In this document: positions 18,761-27,616 of the stretch, piece by piece
Numbering within the stretch: position 1 is the stretch's first letter
Layout of the letters: each line of letters begins with the position of its first letter
From: Paracoccaceae bacterium
GTDB lineage: Bacteria; Pseudomonadota; Alphaproteobacteria; Rhodobacterales; Rhodobacteraceae
Length of the DNA: 64,000 nt
NCBI GenBank assembly: GCA_014872875.1
Contig: WKFI01000022.1
Coordinates: forward strand, 41,596-105,595
Direction of reading: 5' to 3'
Notes under the pieces: generated by a model
The model's input: only the letters and a program-made list of their open reading frames with translations
Databases searched by the model: none
What the model was told of the DNA's origin: nothing
Translations under genes and position numbers: made by a program

Positions 18761-19123
18761 ATGAATGTGCTGATAGTGGAAAGCAACCCGGACCTTGGCG
18801 GGTTGTGGAAACGACATTTGGAACGGCAGGGCGCCGTTGTGACTCTTGTGCCATCGCAAGAGGCAGCGATTCATGCGCTCTATGGAGATGACTACGACAT
18901 CATCGTTCTGGATTTGGTTCTGGAAAGTGGCAGCGCCTTGGCAGTGGCCGATTTCGCCAGCTACCGTCGCCCAGATGCGCGGGTGATCTTCGTCACCAAT
19001 ACCAGTTTCTTCTCGGACGGGTCGATTTTCGCCCACAGCCCCAATGCCTGTGCTTTTGTTCAGAGCGGGACCCTGCCCGAGGATCTGGCAGCAATGGTTG
19101 AGCATTACGCCTCGTCGCGGTGA
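18761..19123 (+). CDS. Stand-alone receiver-domain protein, atypical
   Basis: 120 residues spanning one CheY-like receiver domain with no output domain. The phospho-acceptor aspartate is D51 (IIVLDLVL) and the conserved threonine is T79 (IFVTN). The acidic pair is reduced to E7 and D11, and the normally invariant lysine near the C-terminus appears replaced (CAFVQSGT), so phosphorylation may be altered or absent. A CtrA-like box lies upstream. No kinase is nearby; it stands between cobC (divergent) and the hydroquinone reductase gene (convergent). Confidence 0.75.
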   Translation: MNVLIVESNPDLGGLWKRHLERQGAVVTLVPSQEAAIHALYGDDYDIIVLDLVLESGSALAVADFASYRRPDARVIFVTNTSFFSDGSIFAHSPNACAFVQSGTLPEDLAAMVEHYASSR

Positions 19124-19247
19124 ACCCGGAAACGGAGCGCTCCCGCCCCTTTGTCAGGCGCTGACGCGCCTTCAAAGTGTTGGGCCGGGCAGCGCCATGG
19201 GCGCTGCGGAAGGGCGTGCCCAACAGGCTGTGGATTGGTCTTTAGGC

Positions 19248-20222
19248 TCAGCCGCGCCTGTGTGGGGCCTCGTAGTCGATATCCGGGTTGATCGGGATGA
19301 TCCGGTGAGGATTGATCGTATCGTGACTGTAATGGTAGTGCCGCACGATATGTTGAAAATTGACCGTTTCACGCACACCGGGCCATTGGTAGAGTTCGCG
19401 CGTGTAGGCCCATAGGTTCGGATAGTCGATAATCCGTTTCCGATTGCATTTGAAATGCAGGTGATAGACCGGATCGAAACGGATCAGCGTCGGGAACAGG
19501 CGCCAGTCGGCCTCGGTAATTCGGTCGCCCATCAGGTAGCGGTGTTCCGACAGGATGTCTTCGAGCCAGTCGAGCGTATCGAACAGCGGGTACACGGCGG
19601 CATCATAGGCGTCCTGTGTGGTTGCGAAACCGCTTTTGTAGACCCCGTTGTTGAACGTGTCATAGATGCGGGCATTTACCGCTTCGATGGGTTCGCGCAG
19701 GTCTTCGGGCCAGAAATCCAACGTGTTGCCAGTGATGTCATCAAAAGCACTGTTGAACATACGGATGATTTCAGAGCTTTCGTTCGAAACAATGGTATTC
19801 TGCTGCTTGTCCCAGAGGACGGGTACGGTCACGCGGGTGGTCACGTCGGGCTGTGCCCGCGTGTAGATCTGGTGCAAATGGGTGCTTTCGAACAGGGGAT
19901 CGCCAGTGGCTCCGTGATCGTCGGTATCAAAAGTCCAGCCTTCGCCCAGCATGTCGGGATGCACCACCGACACCGTGATATGCTCCTCCAGCTGTTTGAG
20001 CTTGCGGAAGATCAGAGTGCGATGCGCCCACGGGCATGCCATCGAGACATAGAGGTGATAGCGACCGCTTTCGGCCGCGAATCCGCCAGAGCCGGATGGC
20101 CCGGGGCTGCCATCCGGAGTGATCCAGTTGCGGAACTGTGCCTCGGTGCGTTTGAAGGCGCCACCGGTCGATTTGGTTTCATACCATTTGTCCTGCCATT
20201 TGCCGTCAACCAGCAAGCCCAT
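19248..20222 (-). CDS. Glutathionyl-hydroquinone reductase (Xi-class glutathione transferase)
   Basis: 324 residues, typical of the YqjG/PcpF family. The N-terminal thioredoxin-like domain holds the catalytic cysteine C63 in VSMACPWAHRTLIFRKLKQL. The GWTFD segment, NESSEIIRMFNSAFDD, LMGDRITEADWRLFPTLIRF and the HYYSH-like terminus (HYHYSHDTINP) are also diagnostic. The enzyme reduces glutathionyl-hydroquinones in the cytoplasm. It is separate from the quinone reductase at the left of the window. Confidence 0.9.
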   Translation of the reverse strand: MGLLVDGKWQDKWYETKSTGGAFKRTEAQFRNWITPDGSPGPSGSGGFAAESGRYHLYVSMACPWAHRTLIFRKLKQLEEHITVSVVHPDMLGEGWTFDTDDHGATGDPLFESTHLHQIYTRAQPDVTTRVTVPVLWDKQQNTIVSNESSEIIRMFNSAFDDITGNTLDFWPEDLREPIEAVNARIYDTFNNGVYKSGFATTQDAYDAAVYPLFDTLDWLEDILSEHRYLMGDRITEADWRLFPTLIRFDPVYHLHFKCNRKRIIDYPNLWAYTRELYQWPGVRETVNFQHIVRHYHYSHDTINPHRIIPINPDIDYEAPHRRG

Positions 20223-20455
20223 CTGTCTTCTCCCGTCTCGTGTTGGGGAAAAGATAGGTCAGGTTCGGTCGGGCGCCTATCGGGACAGGCGCGCAGGATC
20301 CCTGCACCGTTGCACATTCCGGTGTTGCGGTGTTGTTGCAGGGAAAGTGCGGCGGCCGGTGTTCACAATGCTGAAACACAAGGTTTCATAAACTTATCTT
20401 GATTTTATGCACGCTGCTGCCACGCTGATCTTTGCAAAGACCAAGGACGACTCAG

Positions 20456-20812
20456 ATGACCACTTATGTGCCCAAAGACGTACAGGACGGATTGGAAGCG
20501 GCGCGGATCGCCGGGTTGAAGAAGGCCAGCCGACTGCGCGTGTTGGCCGGTGACGACTTTTATCCTGTGCTGCGGATGTGGAAGACCGGATTTACCGTGC
20601 CGTTGGACACCACGCCAAAGCTGCGTGGGTTGGTGGACGTGTACGAGGCTGGTCGGCATCTGTATCAATGTCTGATCGTTGCGTCCGAGGCGGAAAGCGG
20701 TGAGATGCGTTATGAATTCAAGCGCAACACTCTGGCCGCAGATGCGGCGCCGTTGGATTTCTACCGGGATCCTGAGGCGCCGATTGCCCTGCTGGGATCG
20801 TCGAAGGACTAG
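20456..20812 (+). CDS. Conserved hypothetical protein
   Basis: 118 residues, no signal peptide or membrane helix, with a mixed alpha/beta composition and several aromatic residues (FYPVLRMWKTGF, YEAGRHLYQCLIVAS). I do not recognise the family. ATG 20456 starts MTTYVPKD; the region upstream is noncoding. The stop overlaps the convergent L,D-transpeptidase gene by four bases. Confidence 0.6.
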   Translation: MTTYVPKDVQDGLEAARIAGLKKASRLRVLAGDDFYPVLRMWKTGFTVPLDTTPKLRGLVDVYEAGRHLYQCLIVASEAESGEMRYEFKRNTLAADAAPLDFYRDPEAPIALLGSSKD

Positions 20813-21339
20813 GGCCTGATTTCCACCGCAGTGCCGATCCGGGTTATTGCCCAGAGCGTTTCGATTTCGTCATTGCTGACGGCGATGCAGCCTGCGGTCC
20901 AATCACCGGGCAGGGTGATTATCGAAGCCAGTTCGTTGGGCTGACCGTGGATGAAGATGTCACCACCGGGCGAGATACCTTGGGCGCGTGCGCGATCGAT
21001 ATCGTCCGGCTGAGGGTAGTCGATCCCGAGTGACAGATGAAAGCGGCTGTTGGGGTTCTTGCGGTCGATCAGGAATGTGCCTTCGGGGGTTTTGCCGTCA
21101 CCCTCCTGCCGCTTATCGCCAGTGGGCGCAAAGCCAAGGGCGATATCGGTTGCAAACAGCACCTGCCCGTCGCGGAAGGCGGTCAGGCGACGGGCGGATT
21201 TTTCGATCAGGATATGGTCGGCGCGGGCATTAGGGTTGGCTGGCGCCGGCAGGTCCGGCCCAGGGCCCAGCCAGGACCAAGCCAGCCAGCCGCCAAGGCT
21301 CAGCGTAACAAGTGCGATTATCAGCAGCAGGCGCCGCAT
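20809..21339 (-). CDS. L,D-transpeptidase (YkuD family), membrane-anchored
   Basis: 176 residues. One N-terminal membrane segment (LLLIIALVTLSLGGWLAWSW) is followed by a YkuD domain. The catalytic region has H131 in IFIHGQPNE and C151 in DWTAGCIAVSNDEIE, matching HX..S/T-X-GC. It cross-links peptidoglycan or attaches proteins to it in the periplasm. The short anchor rather than a full signal is a minor variation. The gene lies just after the C-S lyase gene on the same strand. Confidence 0.9.
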   Translation of the reverse strand: MRRLLLIIALVTLSLGGWLAWSWLGPGPDLPAPANPNARADHILIEKSARRLTAFRDGQVLFATDIALGFAPTGDKRQEGDGKTPEGTFLIDRKNPNSRFHLSLGIDYPQPDDIDRARAQGISPGGDIFIHGQPNELASIITLPGDWTAGCIAVSNDEIETLWAITRIGTAVEIRP

Positions 21340-21345
21340 CAGTGC

Positions 21346-22518
21346 CTACTGGAGATCAGCGAAGGCTTCGCGCAGGCGGCTGCACGCCTTTTCGATCCGG
21401 GTCCTTTGGGTGCCAAGGTTGAACCGCAGGAAGGTTTCACCCCCGGTGCCGAACGTGTCGCCGTGATTGGCAGCAATTCGGGCCTCCTGTTCGACCCGGC
21501 GGGTGAATTCGGCTGGCGTCATGCCGGTGCCGTCGAAATCGACCCAGGCGAGGAAGGTGCTTTCCAGTTCCATCGAGTTCAGGCCGGGGATGTCGGCGAT
21601 TGCGGCGTCGAACAATTTGCGGTTTTCGTCCAGATAGGCAACCTGGGCGTCGACCCATTCCGCGCCTTCGGGGGAATAACAAGATTGCGCCACGAATTGC
21701 CCGACCGAGTTTGGCGACAGGGCCAGGGCGGTCATGCGGGCTGCGAATTTTGCTCGCAGGGCGGGGTCGGGGATGATCACATTACCGGTGTGCAGGCCCG
21801 CCACATTGAAGGTCTTCGACGGCGCGGTCAGCATCAGCAGACGCGGAAGAATGTCGGGATCGACGTTGGCCATCGGGATATGGGTGTGACCCGGGAAAAC
21901 CAGATCATGGTGGATCTCGTCCGAGATCAGCAACAGGTCGTGGCGCTTGCAGAAATCGGCCACGCCCTGCAGTTCCTCTTGGGTCCAGACCCGACCGCCC
22001 GGATTGTGCGGCGAACACAGGATCACCAGCCGCTCGGACCCGGTCATCAACGCGTCATAGGCGTCGAAATCCATCTCGTACCGGCCATCATTGTTGACCA
22101 GCGGGCATTCGACCACTTCGCGCCCGGCATTGCGGGTGACACGGGCGAAAGCGTGGTAAACCGGCGTGAAAAGAACCACGCCGTCCCCGGGTTGTGTGTA
22201 GGTGTCGAGACACAAGGCCACGCCATTGCACAGGCCTGTGGCGGTAAAGATCATGTCGGTCTCGATCTGCCAGCCGTGACGGTTGGCCATCCACCACTGG
22301 ATTGCCTTGCGATAATCACCATCGACGTTGGTATAGCCGAACACCCCGTGTTCGGTGACATCGCGCAGGCGTTGCATAACGTTGGGGGGAGCCTGAAAAT
22401 CTGTGTCGGCCACCCACATCGACAGCCCGGTGTCGGAGGGCACGCCATAAAGGCTCTCCATCATGTCCCATTTGGTGGAATAGGTGCCGCGGCGTTCGAT
22501 AAGGTCGTCGAAGTTCAT
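21346..22518 (-). CDS. PatB/MalY-type PLP-dependent C-S lyase
   Basis: 390 residues, fold-type I aminotransferase fold. The opening FDDLIERRGTYSTKWDMM and MWVADTDFQAPPNV are characteristic of the MalY/PatB family; the PLP lysine is K235 in TAPSKTFNVAGLHTGN, preceded by ISDEIHHDLVF. Such enzymes cleave cystathionine and other S-substituted cysteines to pyruvate, ammonia and a thiol. Six bases separate its stop from the L,D-transpeptidase start. It is divergent from the deformylase cluster. Confidence 0.9.
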   Translation of the reverse strand: MNFDDLIERRGTYSTKWDMMESLYGVPSDTGLSMWVADTDFQAPPNVMQRLRDVTEHGVFGYTNVDGDYRKAIQWWMANRHGWQIETDMIFTATGLCNGVALCLDTYTQPGDGVVLFTPVYHAFARVTRNAGREVVECPLVNNDGRYEMDFDAYDALMTGSERLVILCSPHNPGGRVWTQEELQGVADFCKRHDLLLISDEIHHDLVFPGHTHIPMANVDPDILPRLLMLTAPSKTFNVAGLHTGNVIIPDPALRAKFAARMTALALSPNSVGQFVAQSCYSPEGAEWVDAQVAYLDENRKLFDAAIADIPGLNSMELESTFLAWVDFDGTGMTPAEFTRRVEQEARIAANHGDTFGTGGETFLRFNLGTQRTRIEKACSRLREAFADLQ

Positions 22519-22616
22519 ATATCGTGCTCCTGTCAGGTTGATGCGAAGCTAATGAGAATCCGGGCAGGTGCAAGGGGGGCGTTGCGGCGGGCTGCACGAT
22601 GCCCTAAATCAGGCGC

Positions 22617-23135
22617 ATGAAACGACCCATCCTGATCCATCCCGATCCCCGCCTGAAGAAGGTCTGTGACCCGGTTTCGGACATTTCCGACGATCTGCGC
22701 AAGCTGGCCGATGATATGCTGGCGACGATGTATGACGCCCCGGGTATCGGTTTGGCGGCACCGCAGATCGGGGTGCTGGACAGGTTGATCGTGTTGGACT
22801 GCGCCAAGGAAGAGACCGAAAAGCCGCGTCCGCTGGTCATGTTCAACCCCGAGGTGCTGGCCGCCTCGGAGGAGACAAATGTCTATGAAGAAGGATGCCT
22901 GTCGATCCCCGATCAATATGCCGAGGTCACCCGGCCCAAGGTCGTTGATGTGCAGTGGATCGATCAGAACGGAAATCTTCAGACCGAGACTTTTGACGGG
23001 CTCTGGGCCACCTGCGTGCAGCACGAGATCGACCACCTGAACGGCAAGCTGTTCATTGACTATCTGAAACCGCTGAAGCGTCAGATGATCACGCGCAAGA
23101 TGCAGAAACTCAAGCGCGAACGCGCCCGCGCGTAA
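22617..23135 (+). CDS. def: Peptide deformylase 1
   Basis: 172 residues. All three motifs are canonical: GIGLAAPQIG, EEGCLSIP and QHEIDHLNG. The cysteine and two histidines bind the metal and the glutamate is catalytic. It removes formyl groups from nascent proteins. This is the first of three deformylase-type genes followed by fmt, and is the best candidate for the housekeeping enzyme. Confidence 0.96.
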   Translation: MKRPILIHPDPRLKKVCDPVSDISDDLRKLADDMLATMYDAPGIGLAAPQIGVLDRLIVLDCAKEETEKPRPLVMFNPEVLAASEETNVYEEGCLSIPDQYAEVTRPKVVDVQWIDQNGNLQTETFDGLWATCVQHEIDHLNGKLFIDYLKPLKRQMITRKMQKLKRERARA

Positions 23136-23145
23136 GGAGCTGTAG

Positions 23146-23643
23146 ATGGCCATTCTGCCTATCGTGACATGGCCGGACCCGCGACTGTCGCAGAAATGCG
23201 ACCCGGTCGAGAACGAGGTACTGGACGATCTGATCGCCGACATGTTCGACACGATGTACGCGGCCCAGGGGCGCGGACTGGCGGCCCCTCAGGTGGGCGT
23301 GATGAAACGGCTGTTCGTCATGGATGTCACCTGGAAAGAAGGTGAGCCATCGCCCAAGGTCATGATCAACCCGACCATCATGGCAGCCGAACGGGTGCCT
23401 GTGGTGATGGAGGAAGGCTGCCTGTCGATCCCCGGGGTTCTGGTGCCGGTCGAGCGGCACAAGGCGGTCACCGTTCAATGGACGGCCGCCGAGGGCGATA
23501 TTCACATGGATGATTTCGACGGGTTCGAAGCGCGCTGCATTCAGCATGAGTTCGACCACTTGAACGGGGTGGTCACCTTTGATCGCGTCGATGCTCAGAC
23601 ACGGGCGCAGTTCGAAACCGCCTATCTGGAGATGCAGAAATGA
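23146..23643 (+). CDS. Peptide deformylase 2
   Basis: 165 residues with intact metal and catalytic residues: GRGLAAPQVG, EEGCLSIPG and QHEFDHLNG. It starts 10 bases after the first deformylase stop and has the same length. The active site is complete, so it should be an active enzyme, perhaps with a different substrate preference. Its stop overlaps the start of the third gene (ATGA). Confidence 0.93.
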   Translation: MAILPIVTWPDPRLSQKCDPVENEVLDDLIADMFDTMYAAQGRGLAAPQVGVMKRLFVMDVTWKEGEPSPKVMINPTIMAAERVPVVMEEGCLSIPGVLVPVERHKAVTVQWTAAEGDIHMDDFDGFEARCIQHEFDHLNGVVTFDRVDAQTRAQFETAYLEMQK

Positions 23644-24134
23644 CCGTACGCACCTGCCTGCCCTGGCCCGACAAACGGCTTCGCACGAAGGCCGAAGAGG
23701 TGGGTGAAATCACCGATGAAATCCGGGCCATTTGGAACGACATGGTGGACACGATGGATGCTATGCCGGGCGTTGGGCTGGCCGGGCCTCAGATCGGTGT
23801 AATGATGCGGCTGGCGGTCGTTGATGGCTCGGTCGAGCGGGGCCGCGCAGTGAAGCTGGCCAATCCCGAGATCCTGCACAGCTCGATCGAGCTGCGGGAA
23901 CATGATGAGGCGAGCCCGAACTTGCCGGGTGTGTCGGCTGTGATCAAACGCCCGCGCGCGGTGACAGTGCGGTTCTTGAACGAAGACGGGATGATCGATC
24001 GGCGCGATTTCGTAGGGATCGAGGCAACCAGCGTCCAGCACCAGATCGACCATCTGAACGGCAAGATGTATTTCGACAACCTGTCCAAGGTGAAACGGGA
24101 TATGTTGCTGCGGAAGGCGAAAAAGCTGCGATAA
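23640..24134 (+). CDS. Deformylase-like protein with degraded active site
   Basis: 164 residues clearly homologous to the two genes before it over the full length (GVGLAGPQIG, IDHLNGKM). The metal-binding cysteine in EGCLSIP is replaced, the block reading EASPNLP, with S92 in the cysteine position. The catalytic glutamate of HEFDH is glutamine (H134-Q135-I-D-H138). Both histidines remain. It should not be a normal deformylase and may bind nascent peptides or the other deformylases. Fusion into one operon with fmt makes loss by neglect unlikely, because the frame is intact. Confidence 0.9.
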   Translation: MTVRTCLPWPDKRLRTKAEEVGEITDEIRAIWNDMVDTMDAMPGVGLAGPQIGVMMRLAVVDGSVERGRAVKLANPEILHSSIELREHDEASPNLPGVSAVIKRPRAVTVRFLNEDGMIDRRDFVGIEATSVQHQIDHLNGKMYFDNLSKVKRDMLLRKAKKLR

Positions 24135-24170
24135 ATCCCGGGCGTGCCCAAGACAGCGGAGACAGGACAG

Positions 24171-25076
24171 ATGCGCATAGTGTTCATGGGAACGCCCGAT
24201 TTTTCGGTGCCGGTTCTCGAGGCTTTGGTAGAGGCCGGTCACGACATTGCCGCCGTTTACTGCCAGCCGCCGCGCCCAGCCGGGCGAGGCAAGAAGGATC
24301 GACCGACGCCGGTTCATGCCCGGGCCGAAGCGCTGGGGCTGGAGGTGCGCCATCCGGTTTCCCTGAAAACCACCGAAGCGCAGGCCGAGTTTGCGGCGCT
24401 GAATGCCGAGGTTGCGGTTGTTGTGGCCTACGGGCTGCTTTTGCCACAGGCCGTTTTGGATGCTCCGGAACATGGCTGCCTGAACATCCATGCCAGCCTG
24501 TTGCCACGCTGGCGCGGGGCGGCTCCGATCCATCGGGCCATCATGTCCGGCGATACTGAGACCGGGATCTGCATCATGCAGATGGAAGCCGGGCTGGACA
24601 CTGGCCCGGTTCTGTTGCGTTCGGCGACGCCGATCGGGGCAGAGGAGACCACCGCCGCATTGCATGATCGGCTGTCCGATATGGGGGCAGAACTGATTGT
24701 GGAGGCACTGGTAAAGCTGCCCGATCTGGTAGCGGAACCGCAGCCCGAGGACGGCGTGACCTATGCGACCAAGATCGACAAATCCGAGGCGCGGATTGAC
24801 TGGACCTGCCCGGCCGAGGACGTAGACCGGCAGATCCGCGGATTGTCCCCTTTCCCCGGTGCCTGGACCGAGATTGACGGACAACGGGTCAAGATCCTGG
24901 CCTCTCGACTGATAGAAGCAGAGGGATTGGCCGGTCAGGTTCTGGACGACGCCCTTACCGTGGCCTGTGGATCGGGTGCAGTTTCCCTGTTGCGCTTGCA
25001 AAGAGCGGGCAAAGGCGCGCAGGATGCGGAAACGTTCCAGCGCGGATTTCCGGTGGCGCAGGGAACACAGCTCTGA
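24171..25076 (+). CDS. fmt: Methionyl-tRNA formyltransferase
   Basis: 301 residues, standard length. The N-terminal formyltransferase domain has [14 protein letters not shown], the catalytic [20 protein letters not shown] loop and the conserved DTGPVLL; the C-terminal OB-like domain follows after residue 205. It formylates initiator Met-tRNA with 10-formyl-THF. The ATG of MRIVFMG is used; nine upstream residues in frame are probably untranslated. It closes the def cluster, which removes the group it adds. Confidence 0.95.
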   Translation: MRIVFMGTPDFSVPVLEALVEAGHDIAAVYCQPPRPAGRGKKDRPTPVHARAEALGLEVRHPVSLKTTEAQAEFAALNAEVAVVVAYGLLLPQAVLDAPEHGCLNIHASLLPRWRGAAPIHRAIMSGDTETGICIMQMEAGLDTGPVLLRSATPIGAEETTAALHDRLSDMGAELIVEALVKLPDLVAEPQPEDGVTYATKIDKSEARIDWTCPAEDVDRQIRGLSPFPGAWTEIDGQRVKILASRLIEAEGLAGQVLDDALTVACGSGAVSLLRLQRAGKGAQDAETFQRGFPVAQGTQL

Positions 25077-25114
25077 CCGCGGTTTCGGCCTCGGTGCCGG
25101 CAGGAGGGAAATGA

Positions 25115-25348
25115 ATGCTCAATCTGTTCGGAACCGTGGTGATCGCGGGGATCGTCGGTTACGCGTCCGAGAGGACCGGCTTTACCCATAACGGGTATAT
25201 CCAGTCGATCATCATCTGTGTGGGCGGCGCTTTCGTTTTCTTTTTTGTCCAGCGCATGTTCGGGATCGGTTTCGGGTCGCCGGGTGTAAATGCGATTGCC
25301 TCCTCGATCGGTGCGCTGGTCATCGTTCCGTTTCACTGGCGCAAGTAG
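25115..25348 (+). CDS. Small GlsB/YeaQ/YmgE-like membrane protein
   Basis: 77 residues with two to three hydrophobic segments (GTVVIAGIVGYASERTGF and IIICVGGAFVFFFVQRMFG). The glycine-rich short-helix pattern resembles transglycosylase-associated/GlsB small stress membrane proteins. CAGGAGG precedes the ATG. It lies eight bases before a second protein of the same type; the two probably form a pair. Confidence 0.6.
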   Translation: MLNLFGTVVIAGIVGYASERTGFTHNGYIQSIIICVGGAFVFFFVQRMFGIGFGSPGVNAIASSIGALVIVPFHWRK

Positions 25349-25356
25349 AGGGTAAG

Positions 25357-25596
25357 ATGGCGATAATTTATCTTGTCATCATCGGTGCTGCGGCCGGGTT
25401 TCTCGCCACGCGGCTGATGAAGATTGAATCGGATATCATCACAACCGTTGTCATCGGCATGGCCGGCGCTTTGATTGGTGGGCTGGTTTTGCGCGGTCTG
25501 ACAGCGGTCATGGGTTTCATGGCCGGGTTCGTCGGCGCCGTGTTGGGCGCACTTGTCCTGATCTGGGTTTGGCAGACTTATCTCAAACGCCGCTAG
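25357..25596 (+). CDS. GlsB/YeaQ/YmgE family membrane protein
   Basis: 79 residues, three hydrophobic helices (YLVIIGAAAGFLATRLM, ITTVVIGMAGALIGGLVL, GAVLGALVLIWVW). This is the usual form of the family, whose function is unresolved; expression often rises under envelope stress. The stop overlaps the convergent deacylase gene by four bases. Confidence 0.75.
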   Translation: MAIIYLVIIGAAAGFLATRLMKIESDIITTVVIGMAGALIGGLVLRGLTAVMGFMAGFVGAVLGALVLIWVWQTYLKRR

Positions 25597-26573
25597 GGAT
25601 GGCACAGAACCTTGATGACATCGTCGCCTCGGCGGATCAGTCGTTGGTTTCGCCGTGTCATGACAAATCCGTCAAAGGGCGACTGTATCTCCTCGTGATG
25701 AGCTCCGGGCTCTGACAAGACGACTGCGAGTCTTTGCCCTTTCTTCACCCAATCTCCGACGTCCACATCGTAAAGAAGCGCGCCAGGCGCAGGTGACGGA
25801 ATAAGCTCGGCTGCATCAACGTGACCGACAATCGGGTCTTCAGTGAAAAGGTCGGGAAGCTCGTCAACAATGGTCCCGATGGCGGCCAGATATCTGTACA
25901 GACCTTCTGCGTCCTGTTCGGCCAATGCAGGCGTCACATCCAGCATGCCGCGAAATTCGACGGTTGCCGCAAATCGCGCGTCGTCACTACGGCTTTCCGC
26001 AGCCCACCGATTGCCAACCGCCAGATCGAAAGAGATGGGATCCGTACTGGTGTCCGTCAGGATCACGCTGGCCTGCAACGCGCGTGCCAGACGGTGGCCT
26101 TCGCCAAGTTGATGTTCCGAAACATAAAGATATAGCGGCCCCTCATCATCGCAATGAAGATCGAGAACAACATCAGATTGGATTGCGATGTCGATCAGAG
26201 TTGCTTTCAACCTTTCGGAGGCGGGTTTTCCGGAGAGCTCCTTGGCCGGTTTTGTTGGAAATGATCTGTTGAAATTAACTCTACTGTTCAGGTCAAACCG
26301 TCCCAGTGTTTCTCCGTTCAAACCTTGCGCCAGACCGACCGGATTGGCGTGAGGGAGCACGGTCACATTCCCGGCCAGACGTCCCGAGTTCTCGGCCTCG
26401 ATAAGTCGGGGGATTAGGCGATCAATGGCAACCATCCCTGGCATCTCATGCGCATGAAGCGCGGCCTGAATGTAGACGGAAGCGGCATTTCCTGATCCTT
26501 GGAAGCGCAAAACACGCAATCGGAAGTCCTGCCCGGACGTATCCGCCTGCAATCTGATCAGTTCTGTTTCCAT
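25593..26573 (-). CDS. Succinylglutamate desuccinylase/aspartoacylase-family zinc hydrolase
   Basis: 326 residues. The zinc-binding pattern starts with ALHAHEMPG, continues through the HANPVGL and FNRSFP blocks and includes LDLHCDDEG; the C-terminal half has a barrel-sandwich segment (SPAPGALLYDVDVGDWVKKG). It should release an acyl group from an amino-acid-type substrate; DoeB-like N-acetyl-diaminobutyrate deacetylase is one possibility. The genes around it do not settle the substrate. Confidence 0.75.
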   Translation of the reverse strand: METELIRLQADTSGQDFRLRVLRFQGSGNAASVYIQAALHAHEMPGMVAIDRLIPRLIEAENSGRLAGNVTVLPHANPVGLAQGLNGETLGRFDLNSRVNFNRSFPTKPAKELSGKPASERLKATLIDIAIQSDVVLDLHCDDEGPLYLYVSEHQLGEGHRLARALQASVILTDTSTDPISFDLAVGNRWAAESRSDDARFAATVEFRGMLDVTPALAEQDAEGLYRYLAAIGTIVDELPDLFTEDPIVGHVDAAELIPSPAPGALLYDVDVGDWVKKGQRLAVVLSEPGAHHEEIQSPFDGFVMTRRNQRLIRRGDDVIKVLCHP

Positions 26574-26722
26574 GGGACAGAAGTATACGTCGGTCCGATC
26601 CCAATTTCGAAGACTATCGCATCAACGAGCTTCAAAACCGGAAAGTAGCTTGGTTTATCACCTACGTGTTTGGGTCATGGATACAGTGGGCCAAGCTCTC
26701 GCTTCGTCTTGAACAGACTACG

Positions 26723-27553
26723 TCAACAACCTTGAAGTGGACAACCCTCCACCGTGATCCGGTGCATATATCGGCGATACCCGTGGTAGTCGTTAATCGC
26801 CTTGTGCCAGGTCGCGCGGTTGTCCCACAGGGTGATGTCGCCCGCGTTCCAGCGGACACGACAGTGAAACTCGGGCTGTTGGCAATGGGCATAGAGCATC
26901 TGCAGCAACGCGTCTGATTCCGTCTGTGTCAGTCCTTCAATCCGGGTGGTGAAGACCGGGTTCACATAGATCCCCTTGCGGCCGGACAAAGGATGCCGGA
27001 TCACCACCGGATGCAACACGTCCTGGGTTGCATTCTGGGCGTTGCCAAGGCGTCCGGATGTGGCGGCCTCGCTTTCGGCGATTTCTGCGCCAAACACATG
27101 GCGTGAGCTGTGCCAGGCGCTCAAACCGTCCAGAAACCGTTTCATTGGGGTCGAAAGCGCCTCGTAGGCCATCCCCATGGAGACAAACAGGGTGTCGCCG
27201 CCAATGGGGGGAACTTCGATAGCGCGCAGGATCGAACCCATTGCAGGTTCGTCATCATAGGAGTGATCGGTGTGCCAGCCTTCGCCGACCGCCTCGGTCT
27301 GGTCCGGTTCTTTGAGTACAGTTGCGATCTGCGGGTGACCTTCGACCGGCTTGAAAAAGCGGTTCACGTTGATCGGGCCAAATCTCTGGGCGAAGGCGAT
27401 ATGATCGTCGGGTGTGATGTCTGTCTGGTTGCGGATCACGATGACCGAGTGATCCTTGAACGCTTCGAAGATCTGCTGGAAACTGGATGTACTGCGAATG
27501 TCGGCACCTTGGATTTCGGCACCAAGCCCGCCGGTCAGTGGGATGATTTGCAT
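26723..27553 (-). CDS. TauD/TfdA-family Fe(II)/2-oxoglutarate dioxygenase
   Basis: 276 residues. The facial triad begins with H94 and D96 in EGWHTDHSYDDEP; the distal histidine is in LWDNRATWHKAINDYHGYRR, and the 2-oxoglutarate arginine follows (MHRITVEG). It hydroxylates a sulfonate or other small acid. It is monocistronic and no ssu/tau transporter is near, so taurine as substrate is only an inference. The start is taken as MQIIPLTGGL. Confidence 0.85.
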   Translation of the reverse strand: MQIIPLTGGLGAEIQGADIRSTSSFQQIFEAFKDHSVIVIRNQTDITPDDHIAFAQRFGPINVNRFFKPVEGHPQIATVLKEPDQTEAVGEGWHTDHSYDDEPAMGSILRAIEVPPIGGDTLFVSMGMAYEALSTPMKRFLDGLSAWHSSRHVFGAEIAESEAATSGRLGNAQNATQDVLHPVVIRHPLSGRKGIYVNPVFTTRIEGLTQTESDALLQMLYAHCQQPEFHCRVRWNAGDITLWDNRATWHKAINDYHGYRRYMHRITVEGCPLQGC

Positions 27554-27616
27554 GCTGGCCTCCCATGCCTCCCGCATTCAACGGGAGCTTACGCTTAGCG
27601 CGCGCATTCTCAAAGC

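Noticed and set aside
21037..22620. Long plus-strand frame over the L,D-transpeptidase and C-S lyase genes
   Set aside because: A shadow frame; both real genes on the opposite strand have intact catalytic motifs.
26574..26722. 149-base gap between the deacylase and TauD-type genes
   Set aside because: No gene, hairpin or repeat could be supported in it.
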